DNA from: Pseudomonadota bacterium
GTDB lineage: Bacteria; Desulfobacterota; Syntrophia; Syntrophales; UBA5619
DNA: 11,365 bases
Direction of reading: 5' to 3'
Assembly (NCBI GenBank): GCA_018819165.1
Contig: JAHJQP010000142.1
Location: forward strand, 1-11,365
Shown: positions 1-6,027 of the stretch, one piece after another
How positions within the stretch are numbered: position 1 is the first letter of the stretch
Layout of the letters: every line of letters starts with the position of its first letter
Position numbers and translations under genes: made by a program
Notes under the pieces: model-generated
Seen by the model: the letters and a program-made list of their open reading frames with translations, nothing else
Told to the model about the DNA's origin: nothing
The model's database searches: none

Positions 1-129
1 AACTGGAAGATGACGCCGGTCGACTCCTGCCGGTGGATCGATGAGGTGATGAGCAAGGAATTCCCCCTCGGCATCCTGAAGGACGTCCCGGCGGAACAGA
101 AGAAGGGGGAGAGACGCCATGCTGGTTAA
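1..129 (+). CDS. 2-oxoacid:ferredoxin oxidoreductase beta subunit, C-terminal end (partial)
   Basis: An open frame enters from the left edge and ends at the TAA at 127-129, giving the last 42 residues of a protein. The tail contains KMTPVDSCRWIDEVM and FPLGILKDV, which resembles the C-terminus of the thiamine-diphosphate-binding beta subunit of KorB/VorB-type oxidoreductases. That subunit carries the decarboxylation chemistry that turns a 2-oxoacid and CoA into an acyl-CoA and reduced ferredoxin. The frame overlaps the gamma-subunit start by 11 nt, the tight beta-gamma coupling expected for this complex. The catalytic part lies outside the window, so the assignment rests mainly on context plus the short tail, and the substrate cannot be read. 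Confidence 0.65.
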   Translation, partial: NWKMTPVDSCRWIDEVMSKEFPLGILKDVPAEQKKGERRHAG

Positions 130-664
130 AACGATATTCTCCGGTTTCGGCGGGCAGGGCGTGCTCATGATGGGCTACACCCTGGCCCACGGCGCCATGA
201 GCGCCGGCTATCACGTCACCTTTCTGCCGGCCTACGGAGCGGAGGTCCGGGGAGGAACGGCCAACTGCACCGTCGCCGTATCGGATGACGAGATCGCCTC
301 CCCCATCGCCTCGTCGCCCGACTACATCGTGGTACTCAATACCCCTTCTCTCTACACATTTCAGAACCGTGTCGCCCCCGGCGGCTCCCTTTTTCTGAAT
401 TCCTCCATCATCGCCGTCGAGCCTTCGCGCCGCGACATCCGGATCTTCAAGATCCCCTCCGCGGGGATGGCCGAAAAAATGGGCAACCCGCGAATGACCA
501 ACACGGTCATGATGGGGGCTTTCCTGAAAAATACCGGTCTCGTGACGCCCGATATCTACCTGGCGAGCATGGAAGAGGTCATGGGAAGCAAAAAGAAATC
601 CATCATCGAGCTCAACCGGAAGGCATTTACTGCCGGTTTCGAATATTCGGAGGAGTCGACCTAA
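119..664 (+). CDS. korC: 2-oxoacid:ferredoxin oxidoreductase gamma subunit (KorC/VorC type)
   Basis: This 181-residue protein is the full length usual for a stand-alone gamma subunit of the pyruvate/2-oxoglutarate/ketoisovalerate:ferredoxin oxidoreductase family. Residues 8-14 (SGFGGQG) form the diagnostic glycine-rich motif, followed by PAYGAEVRGGTANC around residues 37-50, another family hallmark. The gamma subunit is a structural partner of the alpha and beta subunits in a cytoplasmic complex that oxidatively decarboxylates 2-oxoacids and reduces ferredoxin, or runs in reverse. The ATG at 119 is supported by a strong GGGGGAG Shine-Dalgarno (105-111) with 7-nt spacing. The start lies inside the beta-subunit gene and the stop (TAA 662-664) overlaps the next ATG in a TAATG arrangement, so the genes are very likely co-translated. 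The substrate class (2-oxoglutarate, branched-chain or aryl) cannot be decided from this subunit, so the symbol is tentative. Confidence 0.9.
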   Translation: MLVKTIFSGFGGQGVLMMGYTLAHGAMSAGYHVTFLPAYGAEVRGGTANCTVAVSDDEIASPIASSPDYIVVLNTPSLYTFQNRVAPGGSLFLNSSIIAVEPSRRDIRIFKIPSAGMAEKMGNPRMTNTVMMGAFLKNTGLVTPDIYLASMEEVMGSKKKSIIELNRKAFTAGFEYSEEST

Positions 665-1092
665 TGGCAGTCAAGCAAATCTCCGTCCTCCTGGGCAATG
701 CCCCGGGCGCCCTTGCCCGGCTGACGAATATCCTCGACAAGGAAGACATCACGGCGAAGGCCCTGCTCGCCGCCAGCGCCGCGGAAAGCAGCACCGTGCG
801 GATGGTCGTCAACGACCCGGAAAGGGCGGCGGCGATTCTGGAGAGCTTTGGCTTCAATTATGAGATCACCCCCGTTCTCGCCGCCGAGGTACCGCTGCAT
901 CCGGGCGGAATGAATGCCATCCTGAAACCCCTCTCCAAGGCGGAGATCAACATCCACTACCTCTATACGACGATCAACCGGATCGGTGAGGAAACGATCG
1001 TCATCCTCGGCGTGGACAAATTAGACGATGCGCGGGATGTTCTCCGGCAGAACTGGATCCACCTCATCGAAGATGAGATCTATTCCCTCTGA
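664..1092 (+). CDS. tandem ACT-domain amino-acid-binding protein
   Basis: This 142-residue protein is built almost entirely of two ACT-like modules, at about residues 4-68 and 72-138. The first begins with ISVLLGNAPGALARLTNIL, the typical beta strand, N(A/R)PG turn and helix of a small-ligand-binding ACT domain. The second has a matching PGGMNAILKPLSKAEINIHYLY segment. There is no attached enzyme or DNA-binding domain. A GGAGGAG Shine-Dalgarno (649-655) lies 8 nt before the ATG, which overlaps the preceding stop by one base. Small two-ACT proteins often sit next to 2-oxoacid:ferredoxin oxidoreductase genes in anaerobes. I infer that it senses an amino acid, perhaps branched-chain or aromatic, that is interconverted with the oxidoreductase substrate. 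The ligand and target are unknown. Confidence 0.85.
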   Translation: MAVKQISVLLGNAPGALARLTNILDKEDITAKALLAASAAESSTVRMVVNDPERAAAILESFGFNYEITPVLAAEVPLHPGGMNAILKPLSKAEINIHYLYTTINRIGEETIVILGVDKLDDARDVLRQNWIHLIEDEIYSL

Positions 1093-1502
1093 TGATCATT
1101 TCTCAGGAAAAAGAAACGGCGCTCCGGGAGAGGATGGAGCGCCTCGGCATCCGGGAGGAGGAATTCCGCGAAACCTTCATCCGCTCCTCCGGCCCCGGCG
1201 GCCAGAAGGTCAACAAGACCTCTTCCTGCGTCTACCTCGTCCATTTGCCGACCGGCCTTTCCGTAAAATGCCAGCAGGAGAGATCGCAGACGCTGAACCG
1301 GTTTCTCGCCCGCCGCCTTCTCCTCGACCGGATCGAGAGACTCCGAACAGGGCTGGTCAATGCGGAGAAGATGCGGATAGAAAAGATCCGGCGGCAGAAA
1401 CGCCGCCGTTCCCGTCGGGCTAAGGAAAAAACCCTGGAGGCGAAACATCTCCAGTCTGAAAAGAAGTCACTCCGAGCGAGGATCGGTCCGGACGAGGCAT
1501 AA
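1092..1502 (+). CDS. stand-alone RF-1 domain (GGQ) peptide-release protein
   Basis: This 136-residue protein contains the catalytic domain of class I release factors without codon-recognition domains. Residues 32-42 read SSGPGGQKVNK, with the GGQ at 36-38 that enters the ribosomal peptidyl-transferase centre and hydrolyses peptidyl-tRNA. It is followed by SVKCQQERSQTLNR, close to the pattern of the human MTRFR/C12orf65 group, and then by a very basic, Arg/Lys-rich helix-like tail (about residues 92-130). By analogy with ArfB and C12orf65, I infer a role in rescuing stalled ribosomes or split subunits rather than ordinary termination, with the tail contacting rRNA. It starts inside the ACT-gene stop (TGATG) and has only a weak Shine-Dalgarno, so it probably depends on translational coupling. 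ArfB proper is an alternative, but the motif spacing fits the MTRFR-like group better. Confidence 0.85.
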   Translation: MIISQEKETALRERMERLGIREEEFRETFIRSSGPGGQKVNKTSSCVYLVHLPTGLSVKCQQERSQTLNRFLARRLLLDRIERLRTGLVNAEKMRIEKIRRQKRRRSRRAKEKTLEAKHLQSEKKSLRARIGPDEA

Positions 1503-1551
1503 AAAATCAGGGAGCGGAAATCGCGGCGGCGCTTCCCCTCCCTCGATTTTT
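1501..1551. terminator. bidirectional rho-independent terminator between converging genes
   Basis: The left arm ATCAGGGAGCGGAA (1506-1519) pairs with TTCCCCTCCCTCGAT (1533-1547), apart from one mismatch and one bulged base, around a GC-rich 13-nt loop. A run of A (1501-1506) precedes it and a run of T (1547-1551) follows it, so the hairpin has a U-tract in either direction. It lies exactly where the release-factor-like gene and atpE converge. Confidence 0.8.
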
Positions 1552-1562
1552 ATAAGAACAGG

Positions 1563-1934
1563 TTACGAAAGGCCAATCACCTTGAGTAGCGGGTTGGCAT
1601 AAAGTACGACCAGCGCAATGACCAGCGCATAGATTGCCAGGGATTCGATCATGGCAAGCCCCACCATCATGGTAACCAGAATCTTCCCGTGCGCCTCCGG
1701 ATTCCGGCCGACGGCGTTGGTGGCGCCGTTCAACCCGTTGCCCATGCCCAAAGCTGTTCCTATCGTTCCCAGCGCCATGGCGAAACCCGCAACGAGCAGG
1801 CTGCAGCCGACCACAATGGCCTTCGTATAATCGACCGGGGCACCGGAAGCAGCCACCTCGGCTGCCGCTGCGAGCGAGGCCGACAACAGAACCGCAAACA
1901 CCGCGAGAACACCCAAGCCAAAAGTCCTTTTCAT
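1563..1934 (-). CDS. atpE: F-type ATP synthase F0 subunit c, with leader peptide
   Basis: This is the proteolipid subunit that forms the rotating membrane ring of the F1F0-ATP synthase. Counting from the upstream Met (124 residues), residues 1-26 form a Lys/Arg start, a hydrophobic core and an Ala-rich stretch, resembling a signal peptide. The first transmembrane helix covers about residues 38-62, the polar loop contains GRNPEA (77-82), and the second helix (about 86-114) carries the ion-binding carboxylate E98 in MIESLAIYALV. Leader-bearing c subunits are known in Deltaproteobacteria. Compared with the sodium-binding Ilyobacter c subunit, the Glu-Ser pair (E98, S99) and Y103 are kept, but the Gln ligand aligns with M65 and the following Thr with L100, which suggests proton use. 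Two adjacent ATGs exist. The AAAGGAGG at 1948-1941 sits 6 nt from the second (1934) and only 3 nt from the first (1937), so I chose the second. Confidence 0.93.
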   Translation of the reverse strand: MKRTFGLGVLAVFAVLLSASLAAAAEVAASGAPVDYTKAIVVGCSLLVAGFAMALGTIGTALGMGNGLNGATNAVGRNPEAHGKILVTMMVGLAMIESLAIYALVIALVVLYANPLLKVIGLS

Positions 1935-2015
1935 CATTCGCCTCCTTTATACGCTTTACCGACTCTTTTCGAGAGCATCATTCTTGATCAGATCATCCCG
2001 CTTCTACCTGCGCGC

Positions 2016-2044
2016 TCTTTAGCGGCAAGGGAAAAGCTTGTCAA
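2016..2044 (-). promoter_or_regulatory. candidate sigma70-type promoter for atpE
   Basis: On the minus strand a perfect TTGACA (2044-2039) is separated by 17 nt from TAAAGA (2021-2016), a weak -10 box matching 3 of 6 consensus bases. Transcription would begin near 2009 and leave a leader of about 70 nt before atpE. The -35 lies inside a small palindrome, CTTGACAAG. No better candidate was seen closer to the gene. Confidence 0.4.
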
Positions 2045-2052
2045 GAAATATT

Positions 2053-2082
2053 TGGTATCATCCGGCTGATTTGTGGTATTAG
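2053..2082 (+). promoter_or_regulatory. two candidate extended -10 elements upstream of the ahbB-like gene
   Basis: TGGTATCAT (2053-2061) and TGGTATTAG (2074-2082) both look like TGn-extended -10 boxes, with 5/6 and 4/6 matches to TATAAT. They are offset by 21 bp, about two helical turns. Neither has a good -35 at normal spacing. Either could start transcription of the plus-strand run beginning at 2117, and the repeated TGGTAT could instead be an operator pair. The evidence is only the motif match. Confidence 0.3.
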
Positions 2083-2116
2083 AAGCTGCTATGCAACCGG
2101 TCGTGAGGTCAAGCGC

Positions 2117-2626
2117 ATGATGTCGATAAAGGCGAAAGATGCCGGGTTGGCACCCTCGCATCCCGGCTTGACAGCGGAAGAGATCGATGTCTCCCGGCTG
2201 ATTCAAGGGGACATCCCTCTTGCCGAGCGCCCCTTTCATCTGGTCGCGCAGGAAATCGGCCTGACTGAAGGGGAGGTTCTGTCGATCGCCGGCAAACTTC
2301 GGGAGCGGGGCATCATCCGAAAATTCGGCGCCATTGTCAGGCATCAGAGGGCCGGCTACATCCACAATGTCATGGTCATGTGGGCAGTTCCCCCCGGTGA
2401 GTGCGAGGCCGCGGGAAAAAGGCTGGCCTCCTTCCCGGAAATCACCCACTGCTACGAGCGGACCCCCTCCTTTGCAGGCCGCTACAACCTCTTCACGATG
2501 GTCCATTTCCGGAAGAAAACGGACGAGGATCTGCTTCGGAAGATAGCCGCGGCCGTGAACGTCGAGGACTTCAGGGTTCTTAGGAGCCTCGAGGAGTTCA
2601 AGAAAAACAGCATGGAGTACTTTTAA
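2117..2626 (+). CDS. ahbB: siroheme decarboxylase subunit, AhbB-like (Lrp/AsnC-fold)
   Basis: This 169-residue protein belongs to the Lrp/AsnC-like family that includes AhbA/AhbB and NirD/L/G/H, enzymes that decarboxylate siroheme to didecarboxysiroheme on the way to heme or heme d1. A winged-helix part (about residues 20-70, ending RERGIIRKFGAIV) is followed by the family signature VRHQRAGY (74-81), an MVMWAVP strand, and CYERTPSFAGRYNLFTMVH near residues 113-131. The CYER and YNLFTMVH blocks and the C-terminal MEYF separate siroheme decarboxylases from ordinary Lrp regulators. A GAGG at 2105-2108 lies 8 nt before the ATG. The neighbour hemL begins one base after its stop, which supports a tetrapyrrole role. 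The usual partner AhbA is not in this window. Automated pipelines often call such genes AsnC-family regulators, and a regulatory role is not fully excluded. Confidence 0.8.
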   Translation: MMSIKAKDAGLAPSHPGLTAEEIDVSRLIQGDIPLAERPFHLVAQEIGLTEGEVLSIAGKLRERGIIRKFGAIVRHQRAGYIHNVMVMWAVPPGECEAAGKRLASFPEITHCYERTPSFAGRYNLFTMVHFRKKTDEDLLRKIAAAVNVEDFRVLRSLEEFKKNSMEYF

Positions 2627-2627
2627 G

Positions 2628-3899
2628 ATGGAGACGCGGAATCTGTTTGCAGAAGCACAGAAGATCATCCCGGGAGGGGTCAACAGCCCCGTCCGGGCCT
2701 TTAGAGCCGTCGGCGGGACTCCCCGTTTCATCCGGGAAGCGGCAGGGTCAAAGATCATCGATACCGAGGGCCGCGAATATATCGACTATGTTGCCTCCTG
2801 GGGTCCCATGATCCTCGGCCACAGCCATCCGGATGTCGTTGCGGCCATCCGGGAAGCGGCCGGCAGGGGCACCAGTTACGGGGCGCCGACCGAGATCGAA
2901 ATCGAGATGGCCCGGCGGATCGTCGACGCCTTCCCCTCCGTCGAGATGGTCCGGATGGTCAGTTCCGGGACCGAGGCAGCGATGACCGCCATCCGTCTGG
3001 CCCGCGGCTTTACGGGAAGAGACAGGATCATCAAGTTCGCGGGCTGTTATCACGGCCATGCCGATTCTCTCCTTGTGAAGGCGGGTTCCGGGGTGGCCAC
3101 GCTCGGGATACCCGGAAGTCCAGGCATTCCCCCGCAGCTGGCAGAACTCACGATCACCCTCCCCTTCAATGACAGCGACGCGGTGCAAAACGCAGTCGCC
3201 CGCTACGGGGATGAACTGGCCTGCATCATCGTCGAGCCGATAGCCGGCAACATGGGCGTCGTCCCGCCCCGTCCGGGATTTTTGGAGACCCTGCGAGCGG
3301 CTACGCACCAAAGCGGCAGCCTCCTGATCTTCGATGAGGTCATCACCGGGTTCCGCCTCGCCTATGGCGGCTGGCAGAACCTGGCCGGCCTCATCCCCGA
3401 TCTCACCTGTCTCGGGAAGATCATTGGGGGAGGACTCCCGGTCGGCGCTCTTGGCGGCCGGCGCGAGATCATGGAAACCCTCGCCCCCACCGGTCCCGTT
3501 TACCAGGCCGGCACCCTCTCGGGAAATCCCATCGCCCTGTCCGCCGGGATCGCCACGTTGGACATCCTCCGGGGAAAACCCTACCCGGCTCTCGACGCCA
3601 TGGCCTCCCGTCTCTGCTCCGGCATGGCCGATCTCTTCCGGAAAAAGGGGCTCCCCTTCCAGATCAACCGCATCGGTTCGATGTTCACCCTCTTTTTCAC
3701 GGCGGAGGAAGTGGTCGACTTTACGACGGCCTCGCGAAGCGACACGGAACGTTTTGCCCGCTTCTTCCAGGGCATGCTGGAGGCAGGGATCTATCTCGCC
3801 CCTGCCCAGTTCGAGGCCGGCTTCCTCTCCTTTGCCCATACGGGTGAGGATATCGCCCGGACCCTTGCCGCCTGCGAGAAGGCGTTGAAGACACTTTAG
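2628..3899 (+). CDS. hemL: glutamate-1-semialdehyde 2,1-aminomutase
   Basis: This 423-residue protein is full length for HemL, the PLP enzyme that converts glutamate-1-semialdehyde to 5-aminolevulinate, the common precursor of heme, siroheme, cobalamin and F430, in the cytoplasm. Visible hallmarks are the N-terminal IPGGVNSPVRAF (14-25), SSGTEAAMTAIRLAR (112-126), GCYHGHAD (139-146), the cofactor-facing DEVITGFR (236-243), and the Schiff-base lysine K264 in CLGKIIGGGLPVGA. APAQFEAGFLSFAHT near the C-terminus is also typical. A GGAG at 2614-2617 inside the upstream gene lies 10 nt before the ATG, and the intergenic gap is one base, so it is co-transcribed with the siroheme-decarboxylase-like gene. 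That pairing suggests the siroheme-dependent heme route. No unusual features. Confidence 0.97.
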   Translation: METRNLFAEAQKIIPGGVNSPVRAFRAVGGTPRFIREAAGSKIIDTEGREYIDYVASWGPMILGHSHPDVVAAIREAAGRGTSYGAPTEIEIEMARRIVDAFPSVEMVRMVSSGTEAAMTAIRLARGFTGRDRIIKFAGCYHGHADSLLVKAGSGVATLGIPGSPGIPPQLAELTITLPFNDSDAVQNAVARYGDELACIIVEPIAGNMGVVPPRPGFLETLRAATHQSGSLLIFDEVITGFRLAYGGWQNLAGLIPDLTCLGKIIGGGLPVGALGGRREIMETLAPTGPVYQAGTLSGNPIALSAGIATLDILRGKPYPALDAMASRLCSGMADLFRKKGLPFQINRIGSMFTLFFTAEEVVDFTTASRSDTERFARFFQGMLEAGIYLAPAQFEAGFLSFAHTGEDIARTLAACEKALKTL

Positions 3900-3915
3900 C
3901 GTAATAGGGAAAGCG

Positions 3916-4935
3916 ATGCGGAAGATTCTCGTAACCGGTGCGGCGGGTTTTATCGGCTTCCATCTCTCCCGGCGGCTTCTCGAGGGAGGCGATACGGTGG
4001 TCGGTCTCGACAACCTGAACCCCTATTACGACGTGACACTGAAGCAGGCGCGTCTCCAGATACTCGAGGAGAAAGAGAATTTCCGTTTCGTCCGGGCGGA
4101 TCTGTCCGACCGGAAAACCATGGAAGCGCTTTTCGCGGACGAACGGTTCGAGTTCGTCGTCAACCTGGCCGCCCAGGCGGGCGTCCGCTATTCGCTCAAA
4201 AACCCCCACGCGTATGTGGAGAGCAACCTCGTCGGCTTCCTGAATGTCCTCGAGGGCTGCCGTCATCAGCAGGTGAAGCACATCGTCTTCGCCTCCTCCA
4301 GTTCGGTCTACGGGGCCAACACCCGGATGCCCTTTTCGGTCCACGACAATGTGGACCATCCGCTGAGCCTCTATGCGGCGACAAAGAAGGCCAACGAGCT
4401 GATGGCCCATTCCTATGCCGCCCTCTATGGTCTCCCCTGCACGGGGCTTCGCTTCTTCACGGTCTACGGACCCTGGGGAAGGCCGGACATGGCCCTTTTT
4501 CTCTTCACCCGGGCAATTTTGGAGGGTCGGCCGATCGATGTCTTCAACGAGGGGCGAATGATGCGGGATTTCACCTTTATCGACGACATCATCGAGGGGC
4601 TTGTCCGGGTCATGGAGAGGATCCCGACGCGGGATGCCGACTGGAGAGGAGACCGTCCCGATCCCTCCGCCAGTTTCGCGCCTTACCGGCTCTACAACAT
4701 CGGGAACAACCAACCCATCGCCCTCCTGGATTTCATCGCGATCCTGGAGGGGCATCTCGGCAGAAAGGCGCAGAAAAACTTTCTCCCCCTGCAGGCGGGG
4801 GATGTGCCGGCCACTTTTGCCGATGTGGATGACCTCTCGGCCGACGTGGGTTTCAAACCCGCGACCCCTATCGCGGAGGGGATCCGACGCTTCGTCGAAT
4901 GGTACCGGGACTACTACCGCTGCGGTCCGGCCTGA
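3916..4935 (+). CDS. NAD-dependent epimerase, UDP-glucuronate 4-epimerase-like
   Basis: This 339-residue protein is an extended short-chain dehydrogenase/reductase. The NAD-binding TGAAGFIG is at residues 7-14, the catalytic region is SSSSVYG (127-133), and the YxxxK pair is Y153/K157 in YAATKKANE. DNLNPYYDVTLKQARL (32-47), AAQAGVRYSL (85-94) and FFTVYGPWGRPDMALF (180-195) are characteristic of UDP-glucuronate 4-epimerases, which interconvert UDP-glucuronate and UDP-galacturonate for surface polysaccharide. AGGGA at 3906-3910 lies 5 nt before the ATG, 16 nt after the hemL stop, so it may be read through from the heme genes. A related UDP-sugar epimerase is the main alternative, because substrate cannot be proved by motif alone. 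Confidence 0.88.
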   Translation: MRKILVTGAAGFIGFHLSRRLLEGGDTVVGLDNLNPYYDVTLKQARLQILEEKENFRFVRADLSDRKTMEALFADERFEFVVNLAAQAGVRYSLKNPHAYVESNLVGFLNVLEGCRHQQVKHIVFASSSSVYGANTRMPFSVHDNVDHPLSLYAATKKANELMAHSYAALYGLPCTGLRFFTVYGPWGRPDMALFLFTRAILEGRPIDVFNEGRMMRDFTFIDDIIEGLVRVMERIPTRDADWRGDRPDPSASFAPYRLYNIGNNQPIALLDFIAILEGHLGRKAQKNFLPLQAGDVPATFADVDDLSADVGFKPATPIAEGIRRFVEWYRDYYRCGPA

Positions 4936-4944
4936 TCCAGATCC

Positions 4945-4971
4945 TGGGGACAGATTTGAAATCTGTCCCCA
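4945..4971. repeat. perfect 27-bp palindrome (dispersed-repeat-like)
   Basis: Two identical 13-bp arms (left TGGGGACAGATTT, 4945-4957) flank a single central G at 4958, with the right arm at 4959-4971 being the exact reverse complement. It lies in the 54-nt gap between the epimerase and gmd. As RNA it would form an extremely stable hairpin, but no T-run follows, so it is not a typical rho-independent terminator. From memory, similar GGGGACAGATTT elements are scattered through many proteobacterial genomes, which would make it a REP-like or miniature mobile sequence. That cannot be tested within one window. Confidence 0.75.
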
Positions 4972-4989
4972 CTAGCAGGGAGGTTTTGC

Positions 4990-6018
4990 ATGAAAAAAGC
5001 ACTCATCACCGGCATCACCGGCCAGGACGGCTCCTACCTGGCCGAATTTTTGCTCGCGAAGGGCTATGAGATCCACGGCCTTATCCGCCGGGCCAGCACC
5101 TTCAACACCAATCGTATCGATCACCTCTACAGGGACTTCCACGACCCCCAGGCGCGGGTCTACCTCCACTACGGCGACCTCTCCGTCTCCGGCCAGCTCA
5201 CCGACCTTCTCCAGGAGATCAAACCCGATGAGATCTACCATCTCGGCGCCCAGAGCCACGTCCGGGTGAGTTTCGACATGCCCGAATATACAGGGGACGT
5301 GACCGGCCTCGGGACGATCCGCCTCCTCGAGGCGATCCGGAAGACGGGGATCAAGGCCCGCTTCTACCAGGCCTCCTCCAGCGAGATGTTCGGCGCGGCG
5401 CCGCCCCCCCAGGGCGAGGCGACCCCCTTTCAGCCGCAGAGCCCCTACGCCGCGGCCAAGGTCTATGCCTACTATGTCGTCCGGAATTACCGGGAAGCCT
5501 ACAAACTCTTCGCCGCCAACGGCATCCTCTTCAACCACGAGTCCCCCCGCCGCGGCGAGACCTTTGTCACGAGGAAGATCACCCGGGCAGCAACACGGAT
5601 CAAGCTCGGCCTCCAGGAGAAGCTCTATCTCGGAAACCTCGAGGCAAAGCGCGACTGGGGCTTCGCCGGGGACTACGTAGAGGCGATGTGGTTGTTGCTC
5701 CAGCAGGAGAGGCCCGACGACTGCGTCATCGCCACCGGCGAGACCCATTCGGTGCGTGAATTCGCCGAGAAGGTCTTCGCACGCCTCGATCTTGACTACC
5801 AGCGGCACGTGGCGATCGATCCCCGCTACTTCCGCCCCACGGAGGTGGACGTCCTCCTCGGCGACACAACGAAGGCCCGCAAGACCCTGAACTGGAGTTC
5901 GAAAGTCAGCTTCGATCGGCTCATCGATATGATGGTTGGGGCGGATCTGGAGATCGCCGCAAAGGAGAAGACCCTTCTCGATGCGGGATACGCCTCCGGC
6001 AACCATCGGATGGGTTGA
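4990..6018 (+). CDS. gmd: GDP-mannose 4,6-dehydratase
   Basis: This 342-residue protein has the standard Gmd length and order. It performs the first step of GDP-L-fucose synthesis, converting GDP-mannose to GDP-4-keto-6-deoxymannose in the cytoplasm with bound NADP. Residues 7-14 (TGITGQDG) are the family-specific dinucleotide motif, followed by the RRAS (33-36) cofactor loop. QASSSEMFG (127-135) supplies the Ser and Glu of the active site, Y153/K157 the YxxxK pair, and FNHESPRRGETFVTRKI (181-197) the Gmd signature. DPRYFRPTEVDVLLGD near the C-terminus is likewise diagnostic. GGGAGG at 4978-4983 lies 6 nt before the ATG. It is followed 9 nt later by fcl, the next enzyme in the pathway. No missing residues noted. 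Confidence 0.97.
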   Translation: MKKALITGITGQDGSYLAEFLLAKGYEIHGLIRRASTFNTNRIDHLYRDFHDPQARVYLHYGDLSVSGQLTDLLQEIKPDEIYHLGAQSHVRVSFDMPEYTGDVTGLGTIRLLEAIRKTGIKARFYQASSSEMFGAAPPPQGEATPFQPQSPYAAAKVYAYYVVRNYREAYKLFAANGILFNHESPRRGETFVTRKITRAATRIKLGLQEKLYLGNLEAKRDWGFAGDYVEAMWLLLQQERPDDCVIATGETHSVREFAEKVFARLDLDYQRHVAIDPRYFRPTEVDVLLGDTTKARKTLNWSSKVSFDRLIDMMVGADLEIAAKEKTLLDAGYASGNHRMG

Positions 6019-6027
6019 AGGGGAAGG

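Noticed and set aside
2748..4013. 421-residue open frame antisense to hemL
   Set aside because: It is a GC-skew shadow of hemL: low-complexity, Gly/Asp/Glu-rich translation, no ribosome site, and the plus strand carries a clear conserved enzyme.
3721..4755. 344-residue open frame antisense to the end of hemL and the epimerase
   Set aside because: It crosses two well-supported genes on the other strand and shows codon-shadow composition only.
4972..6006. 344-residue open frame antisense to gmd
   Set aside because: It mirrors gmd almost exactly, its translation has no recognisable domain, and gmd itself is unambiguous.
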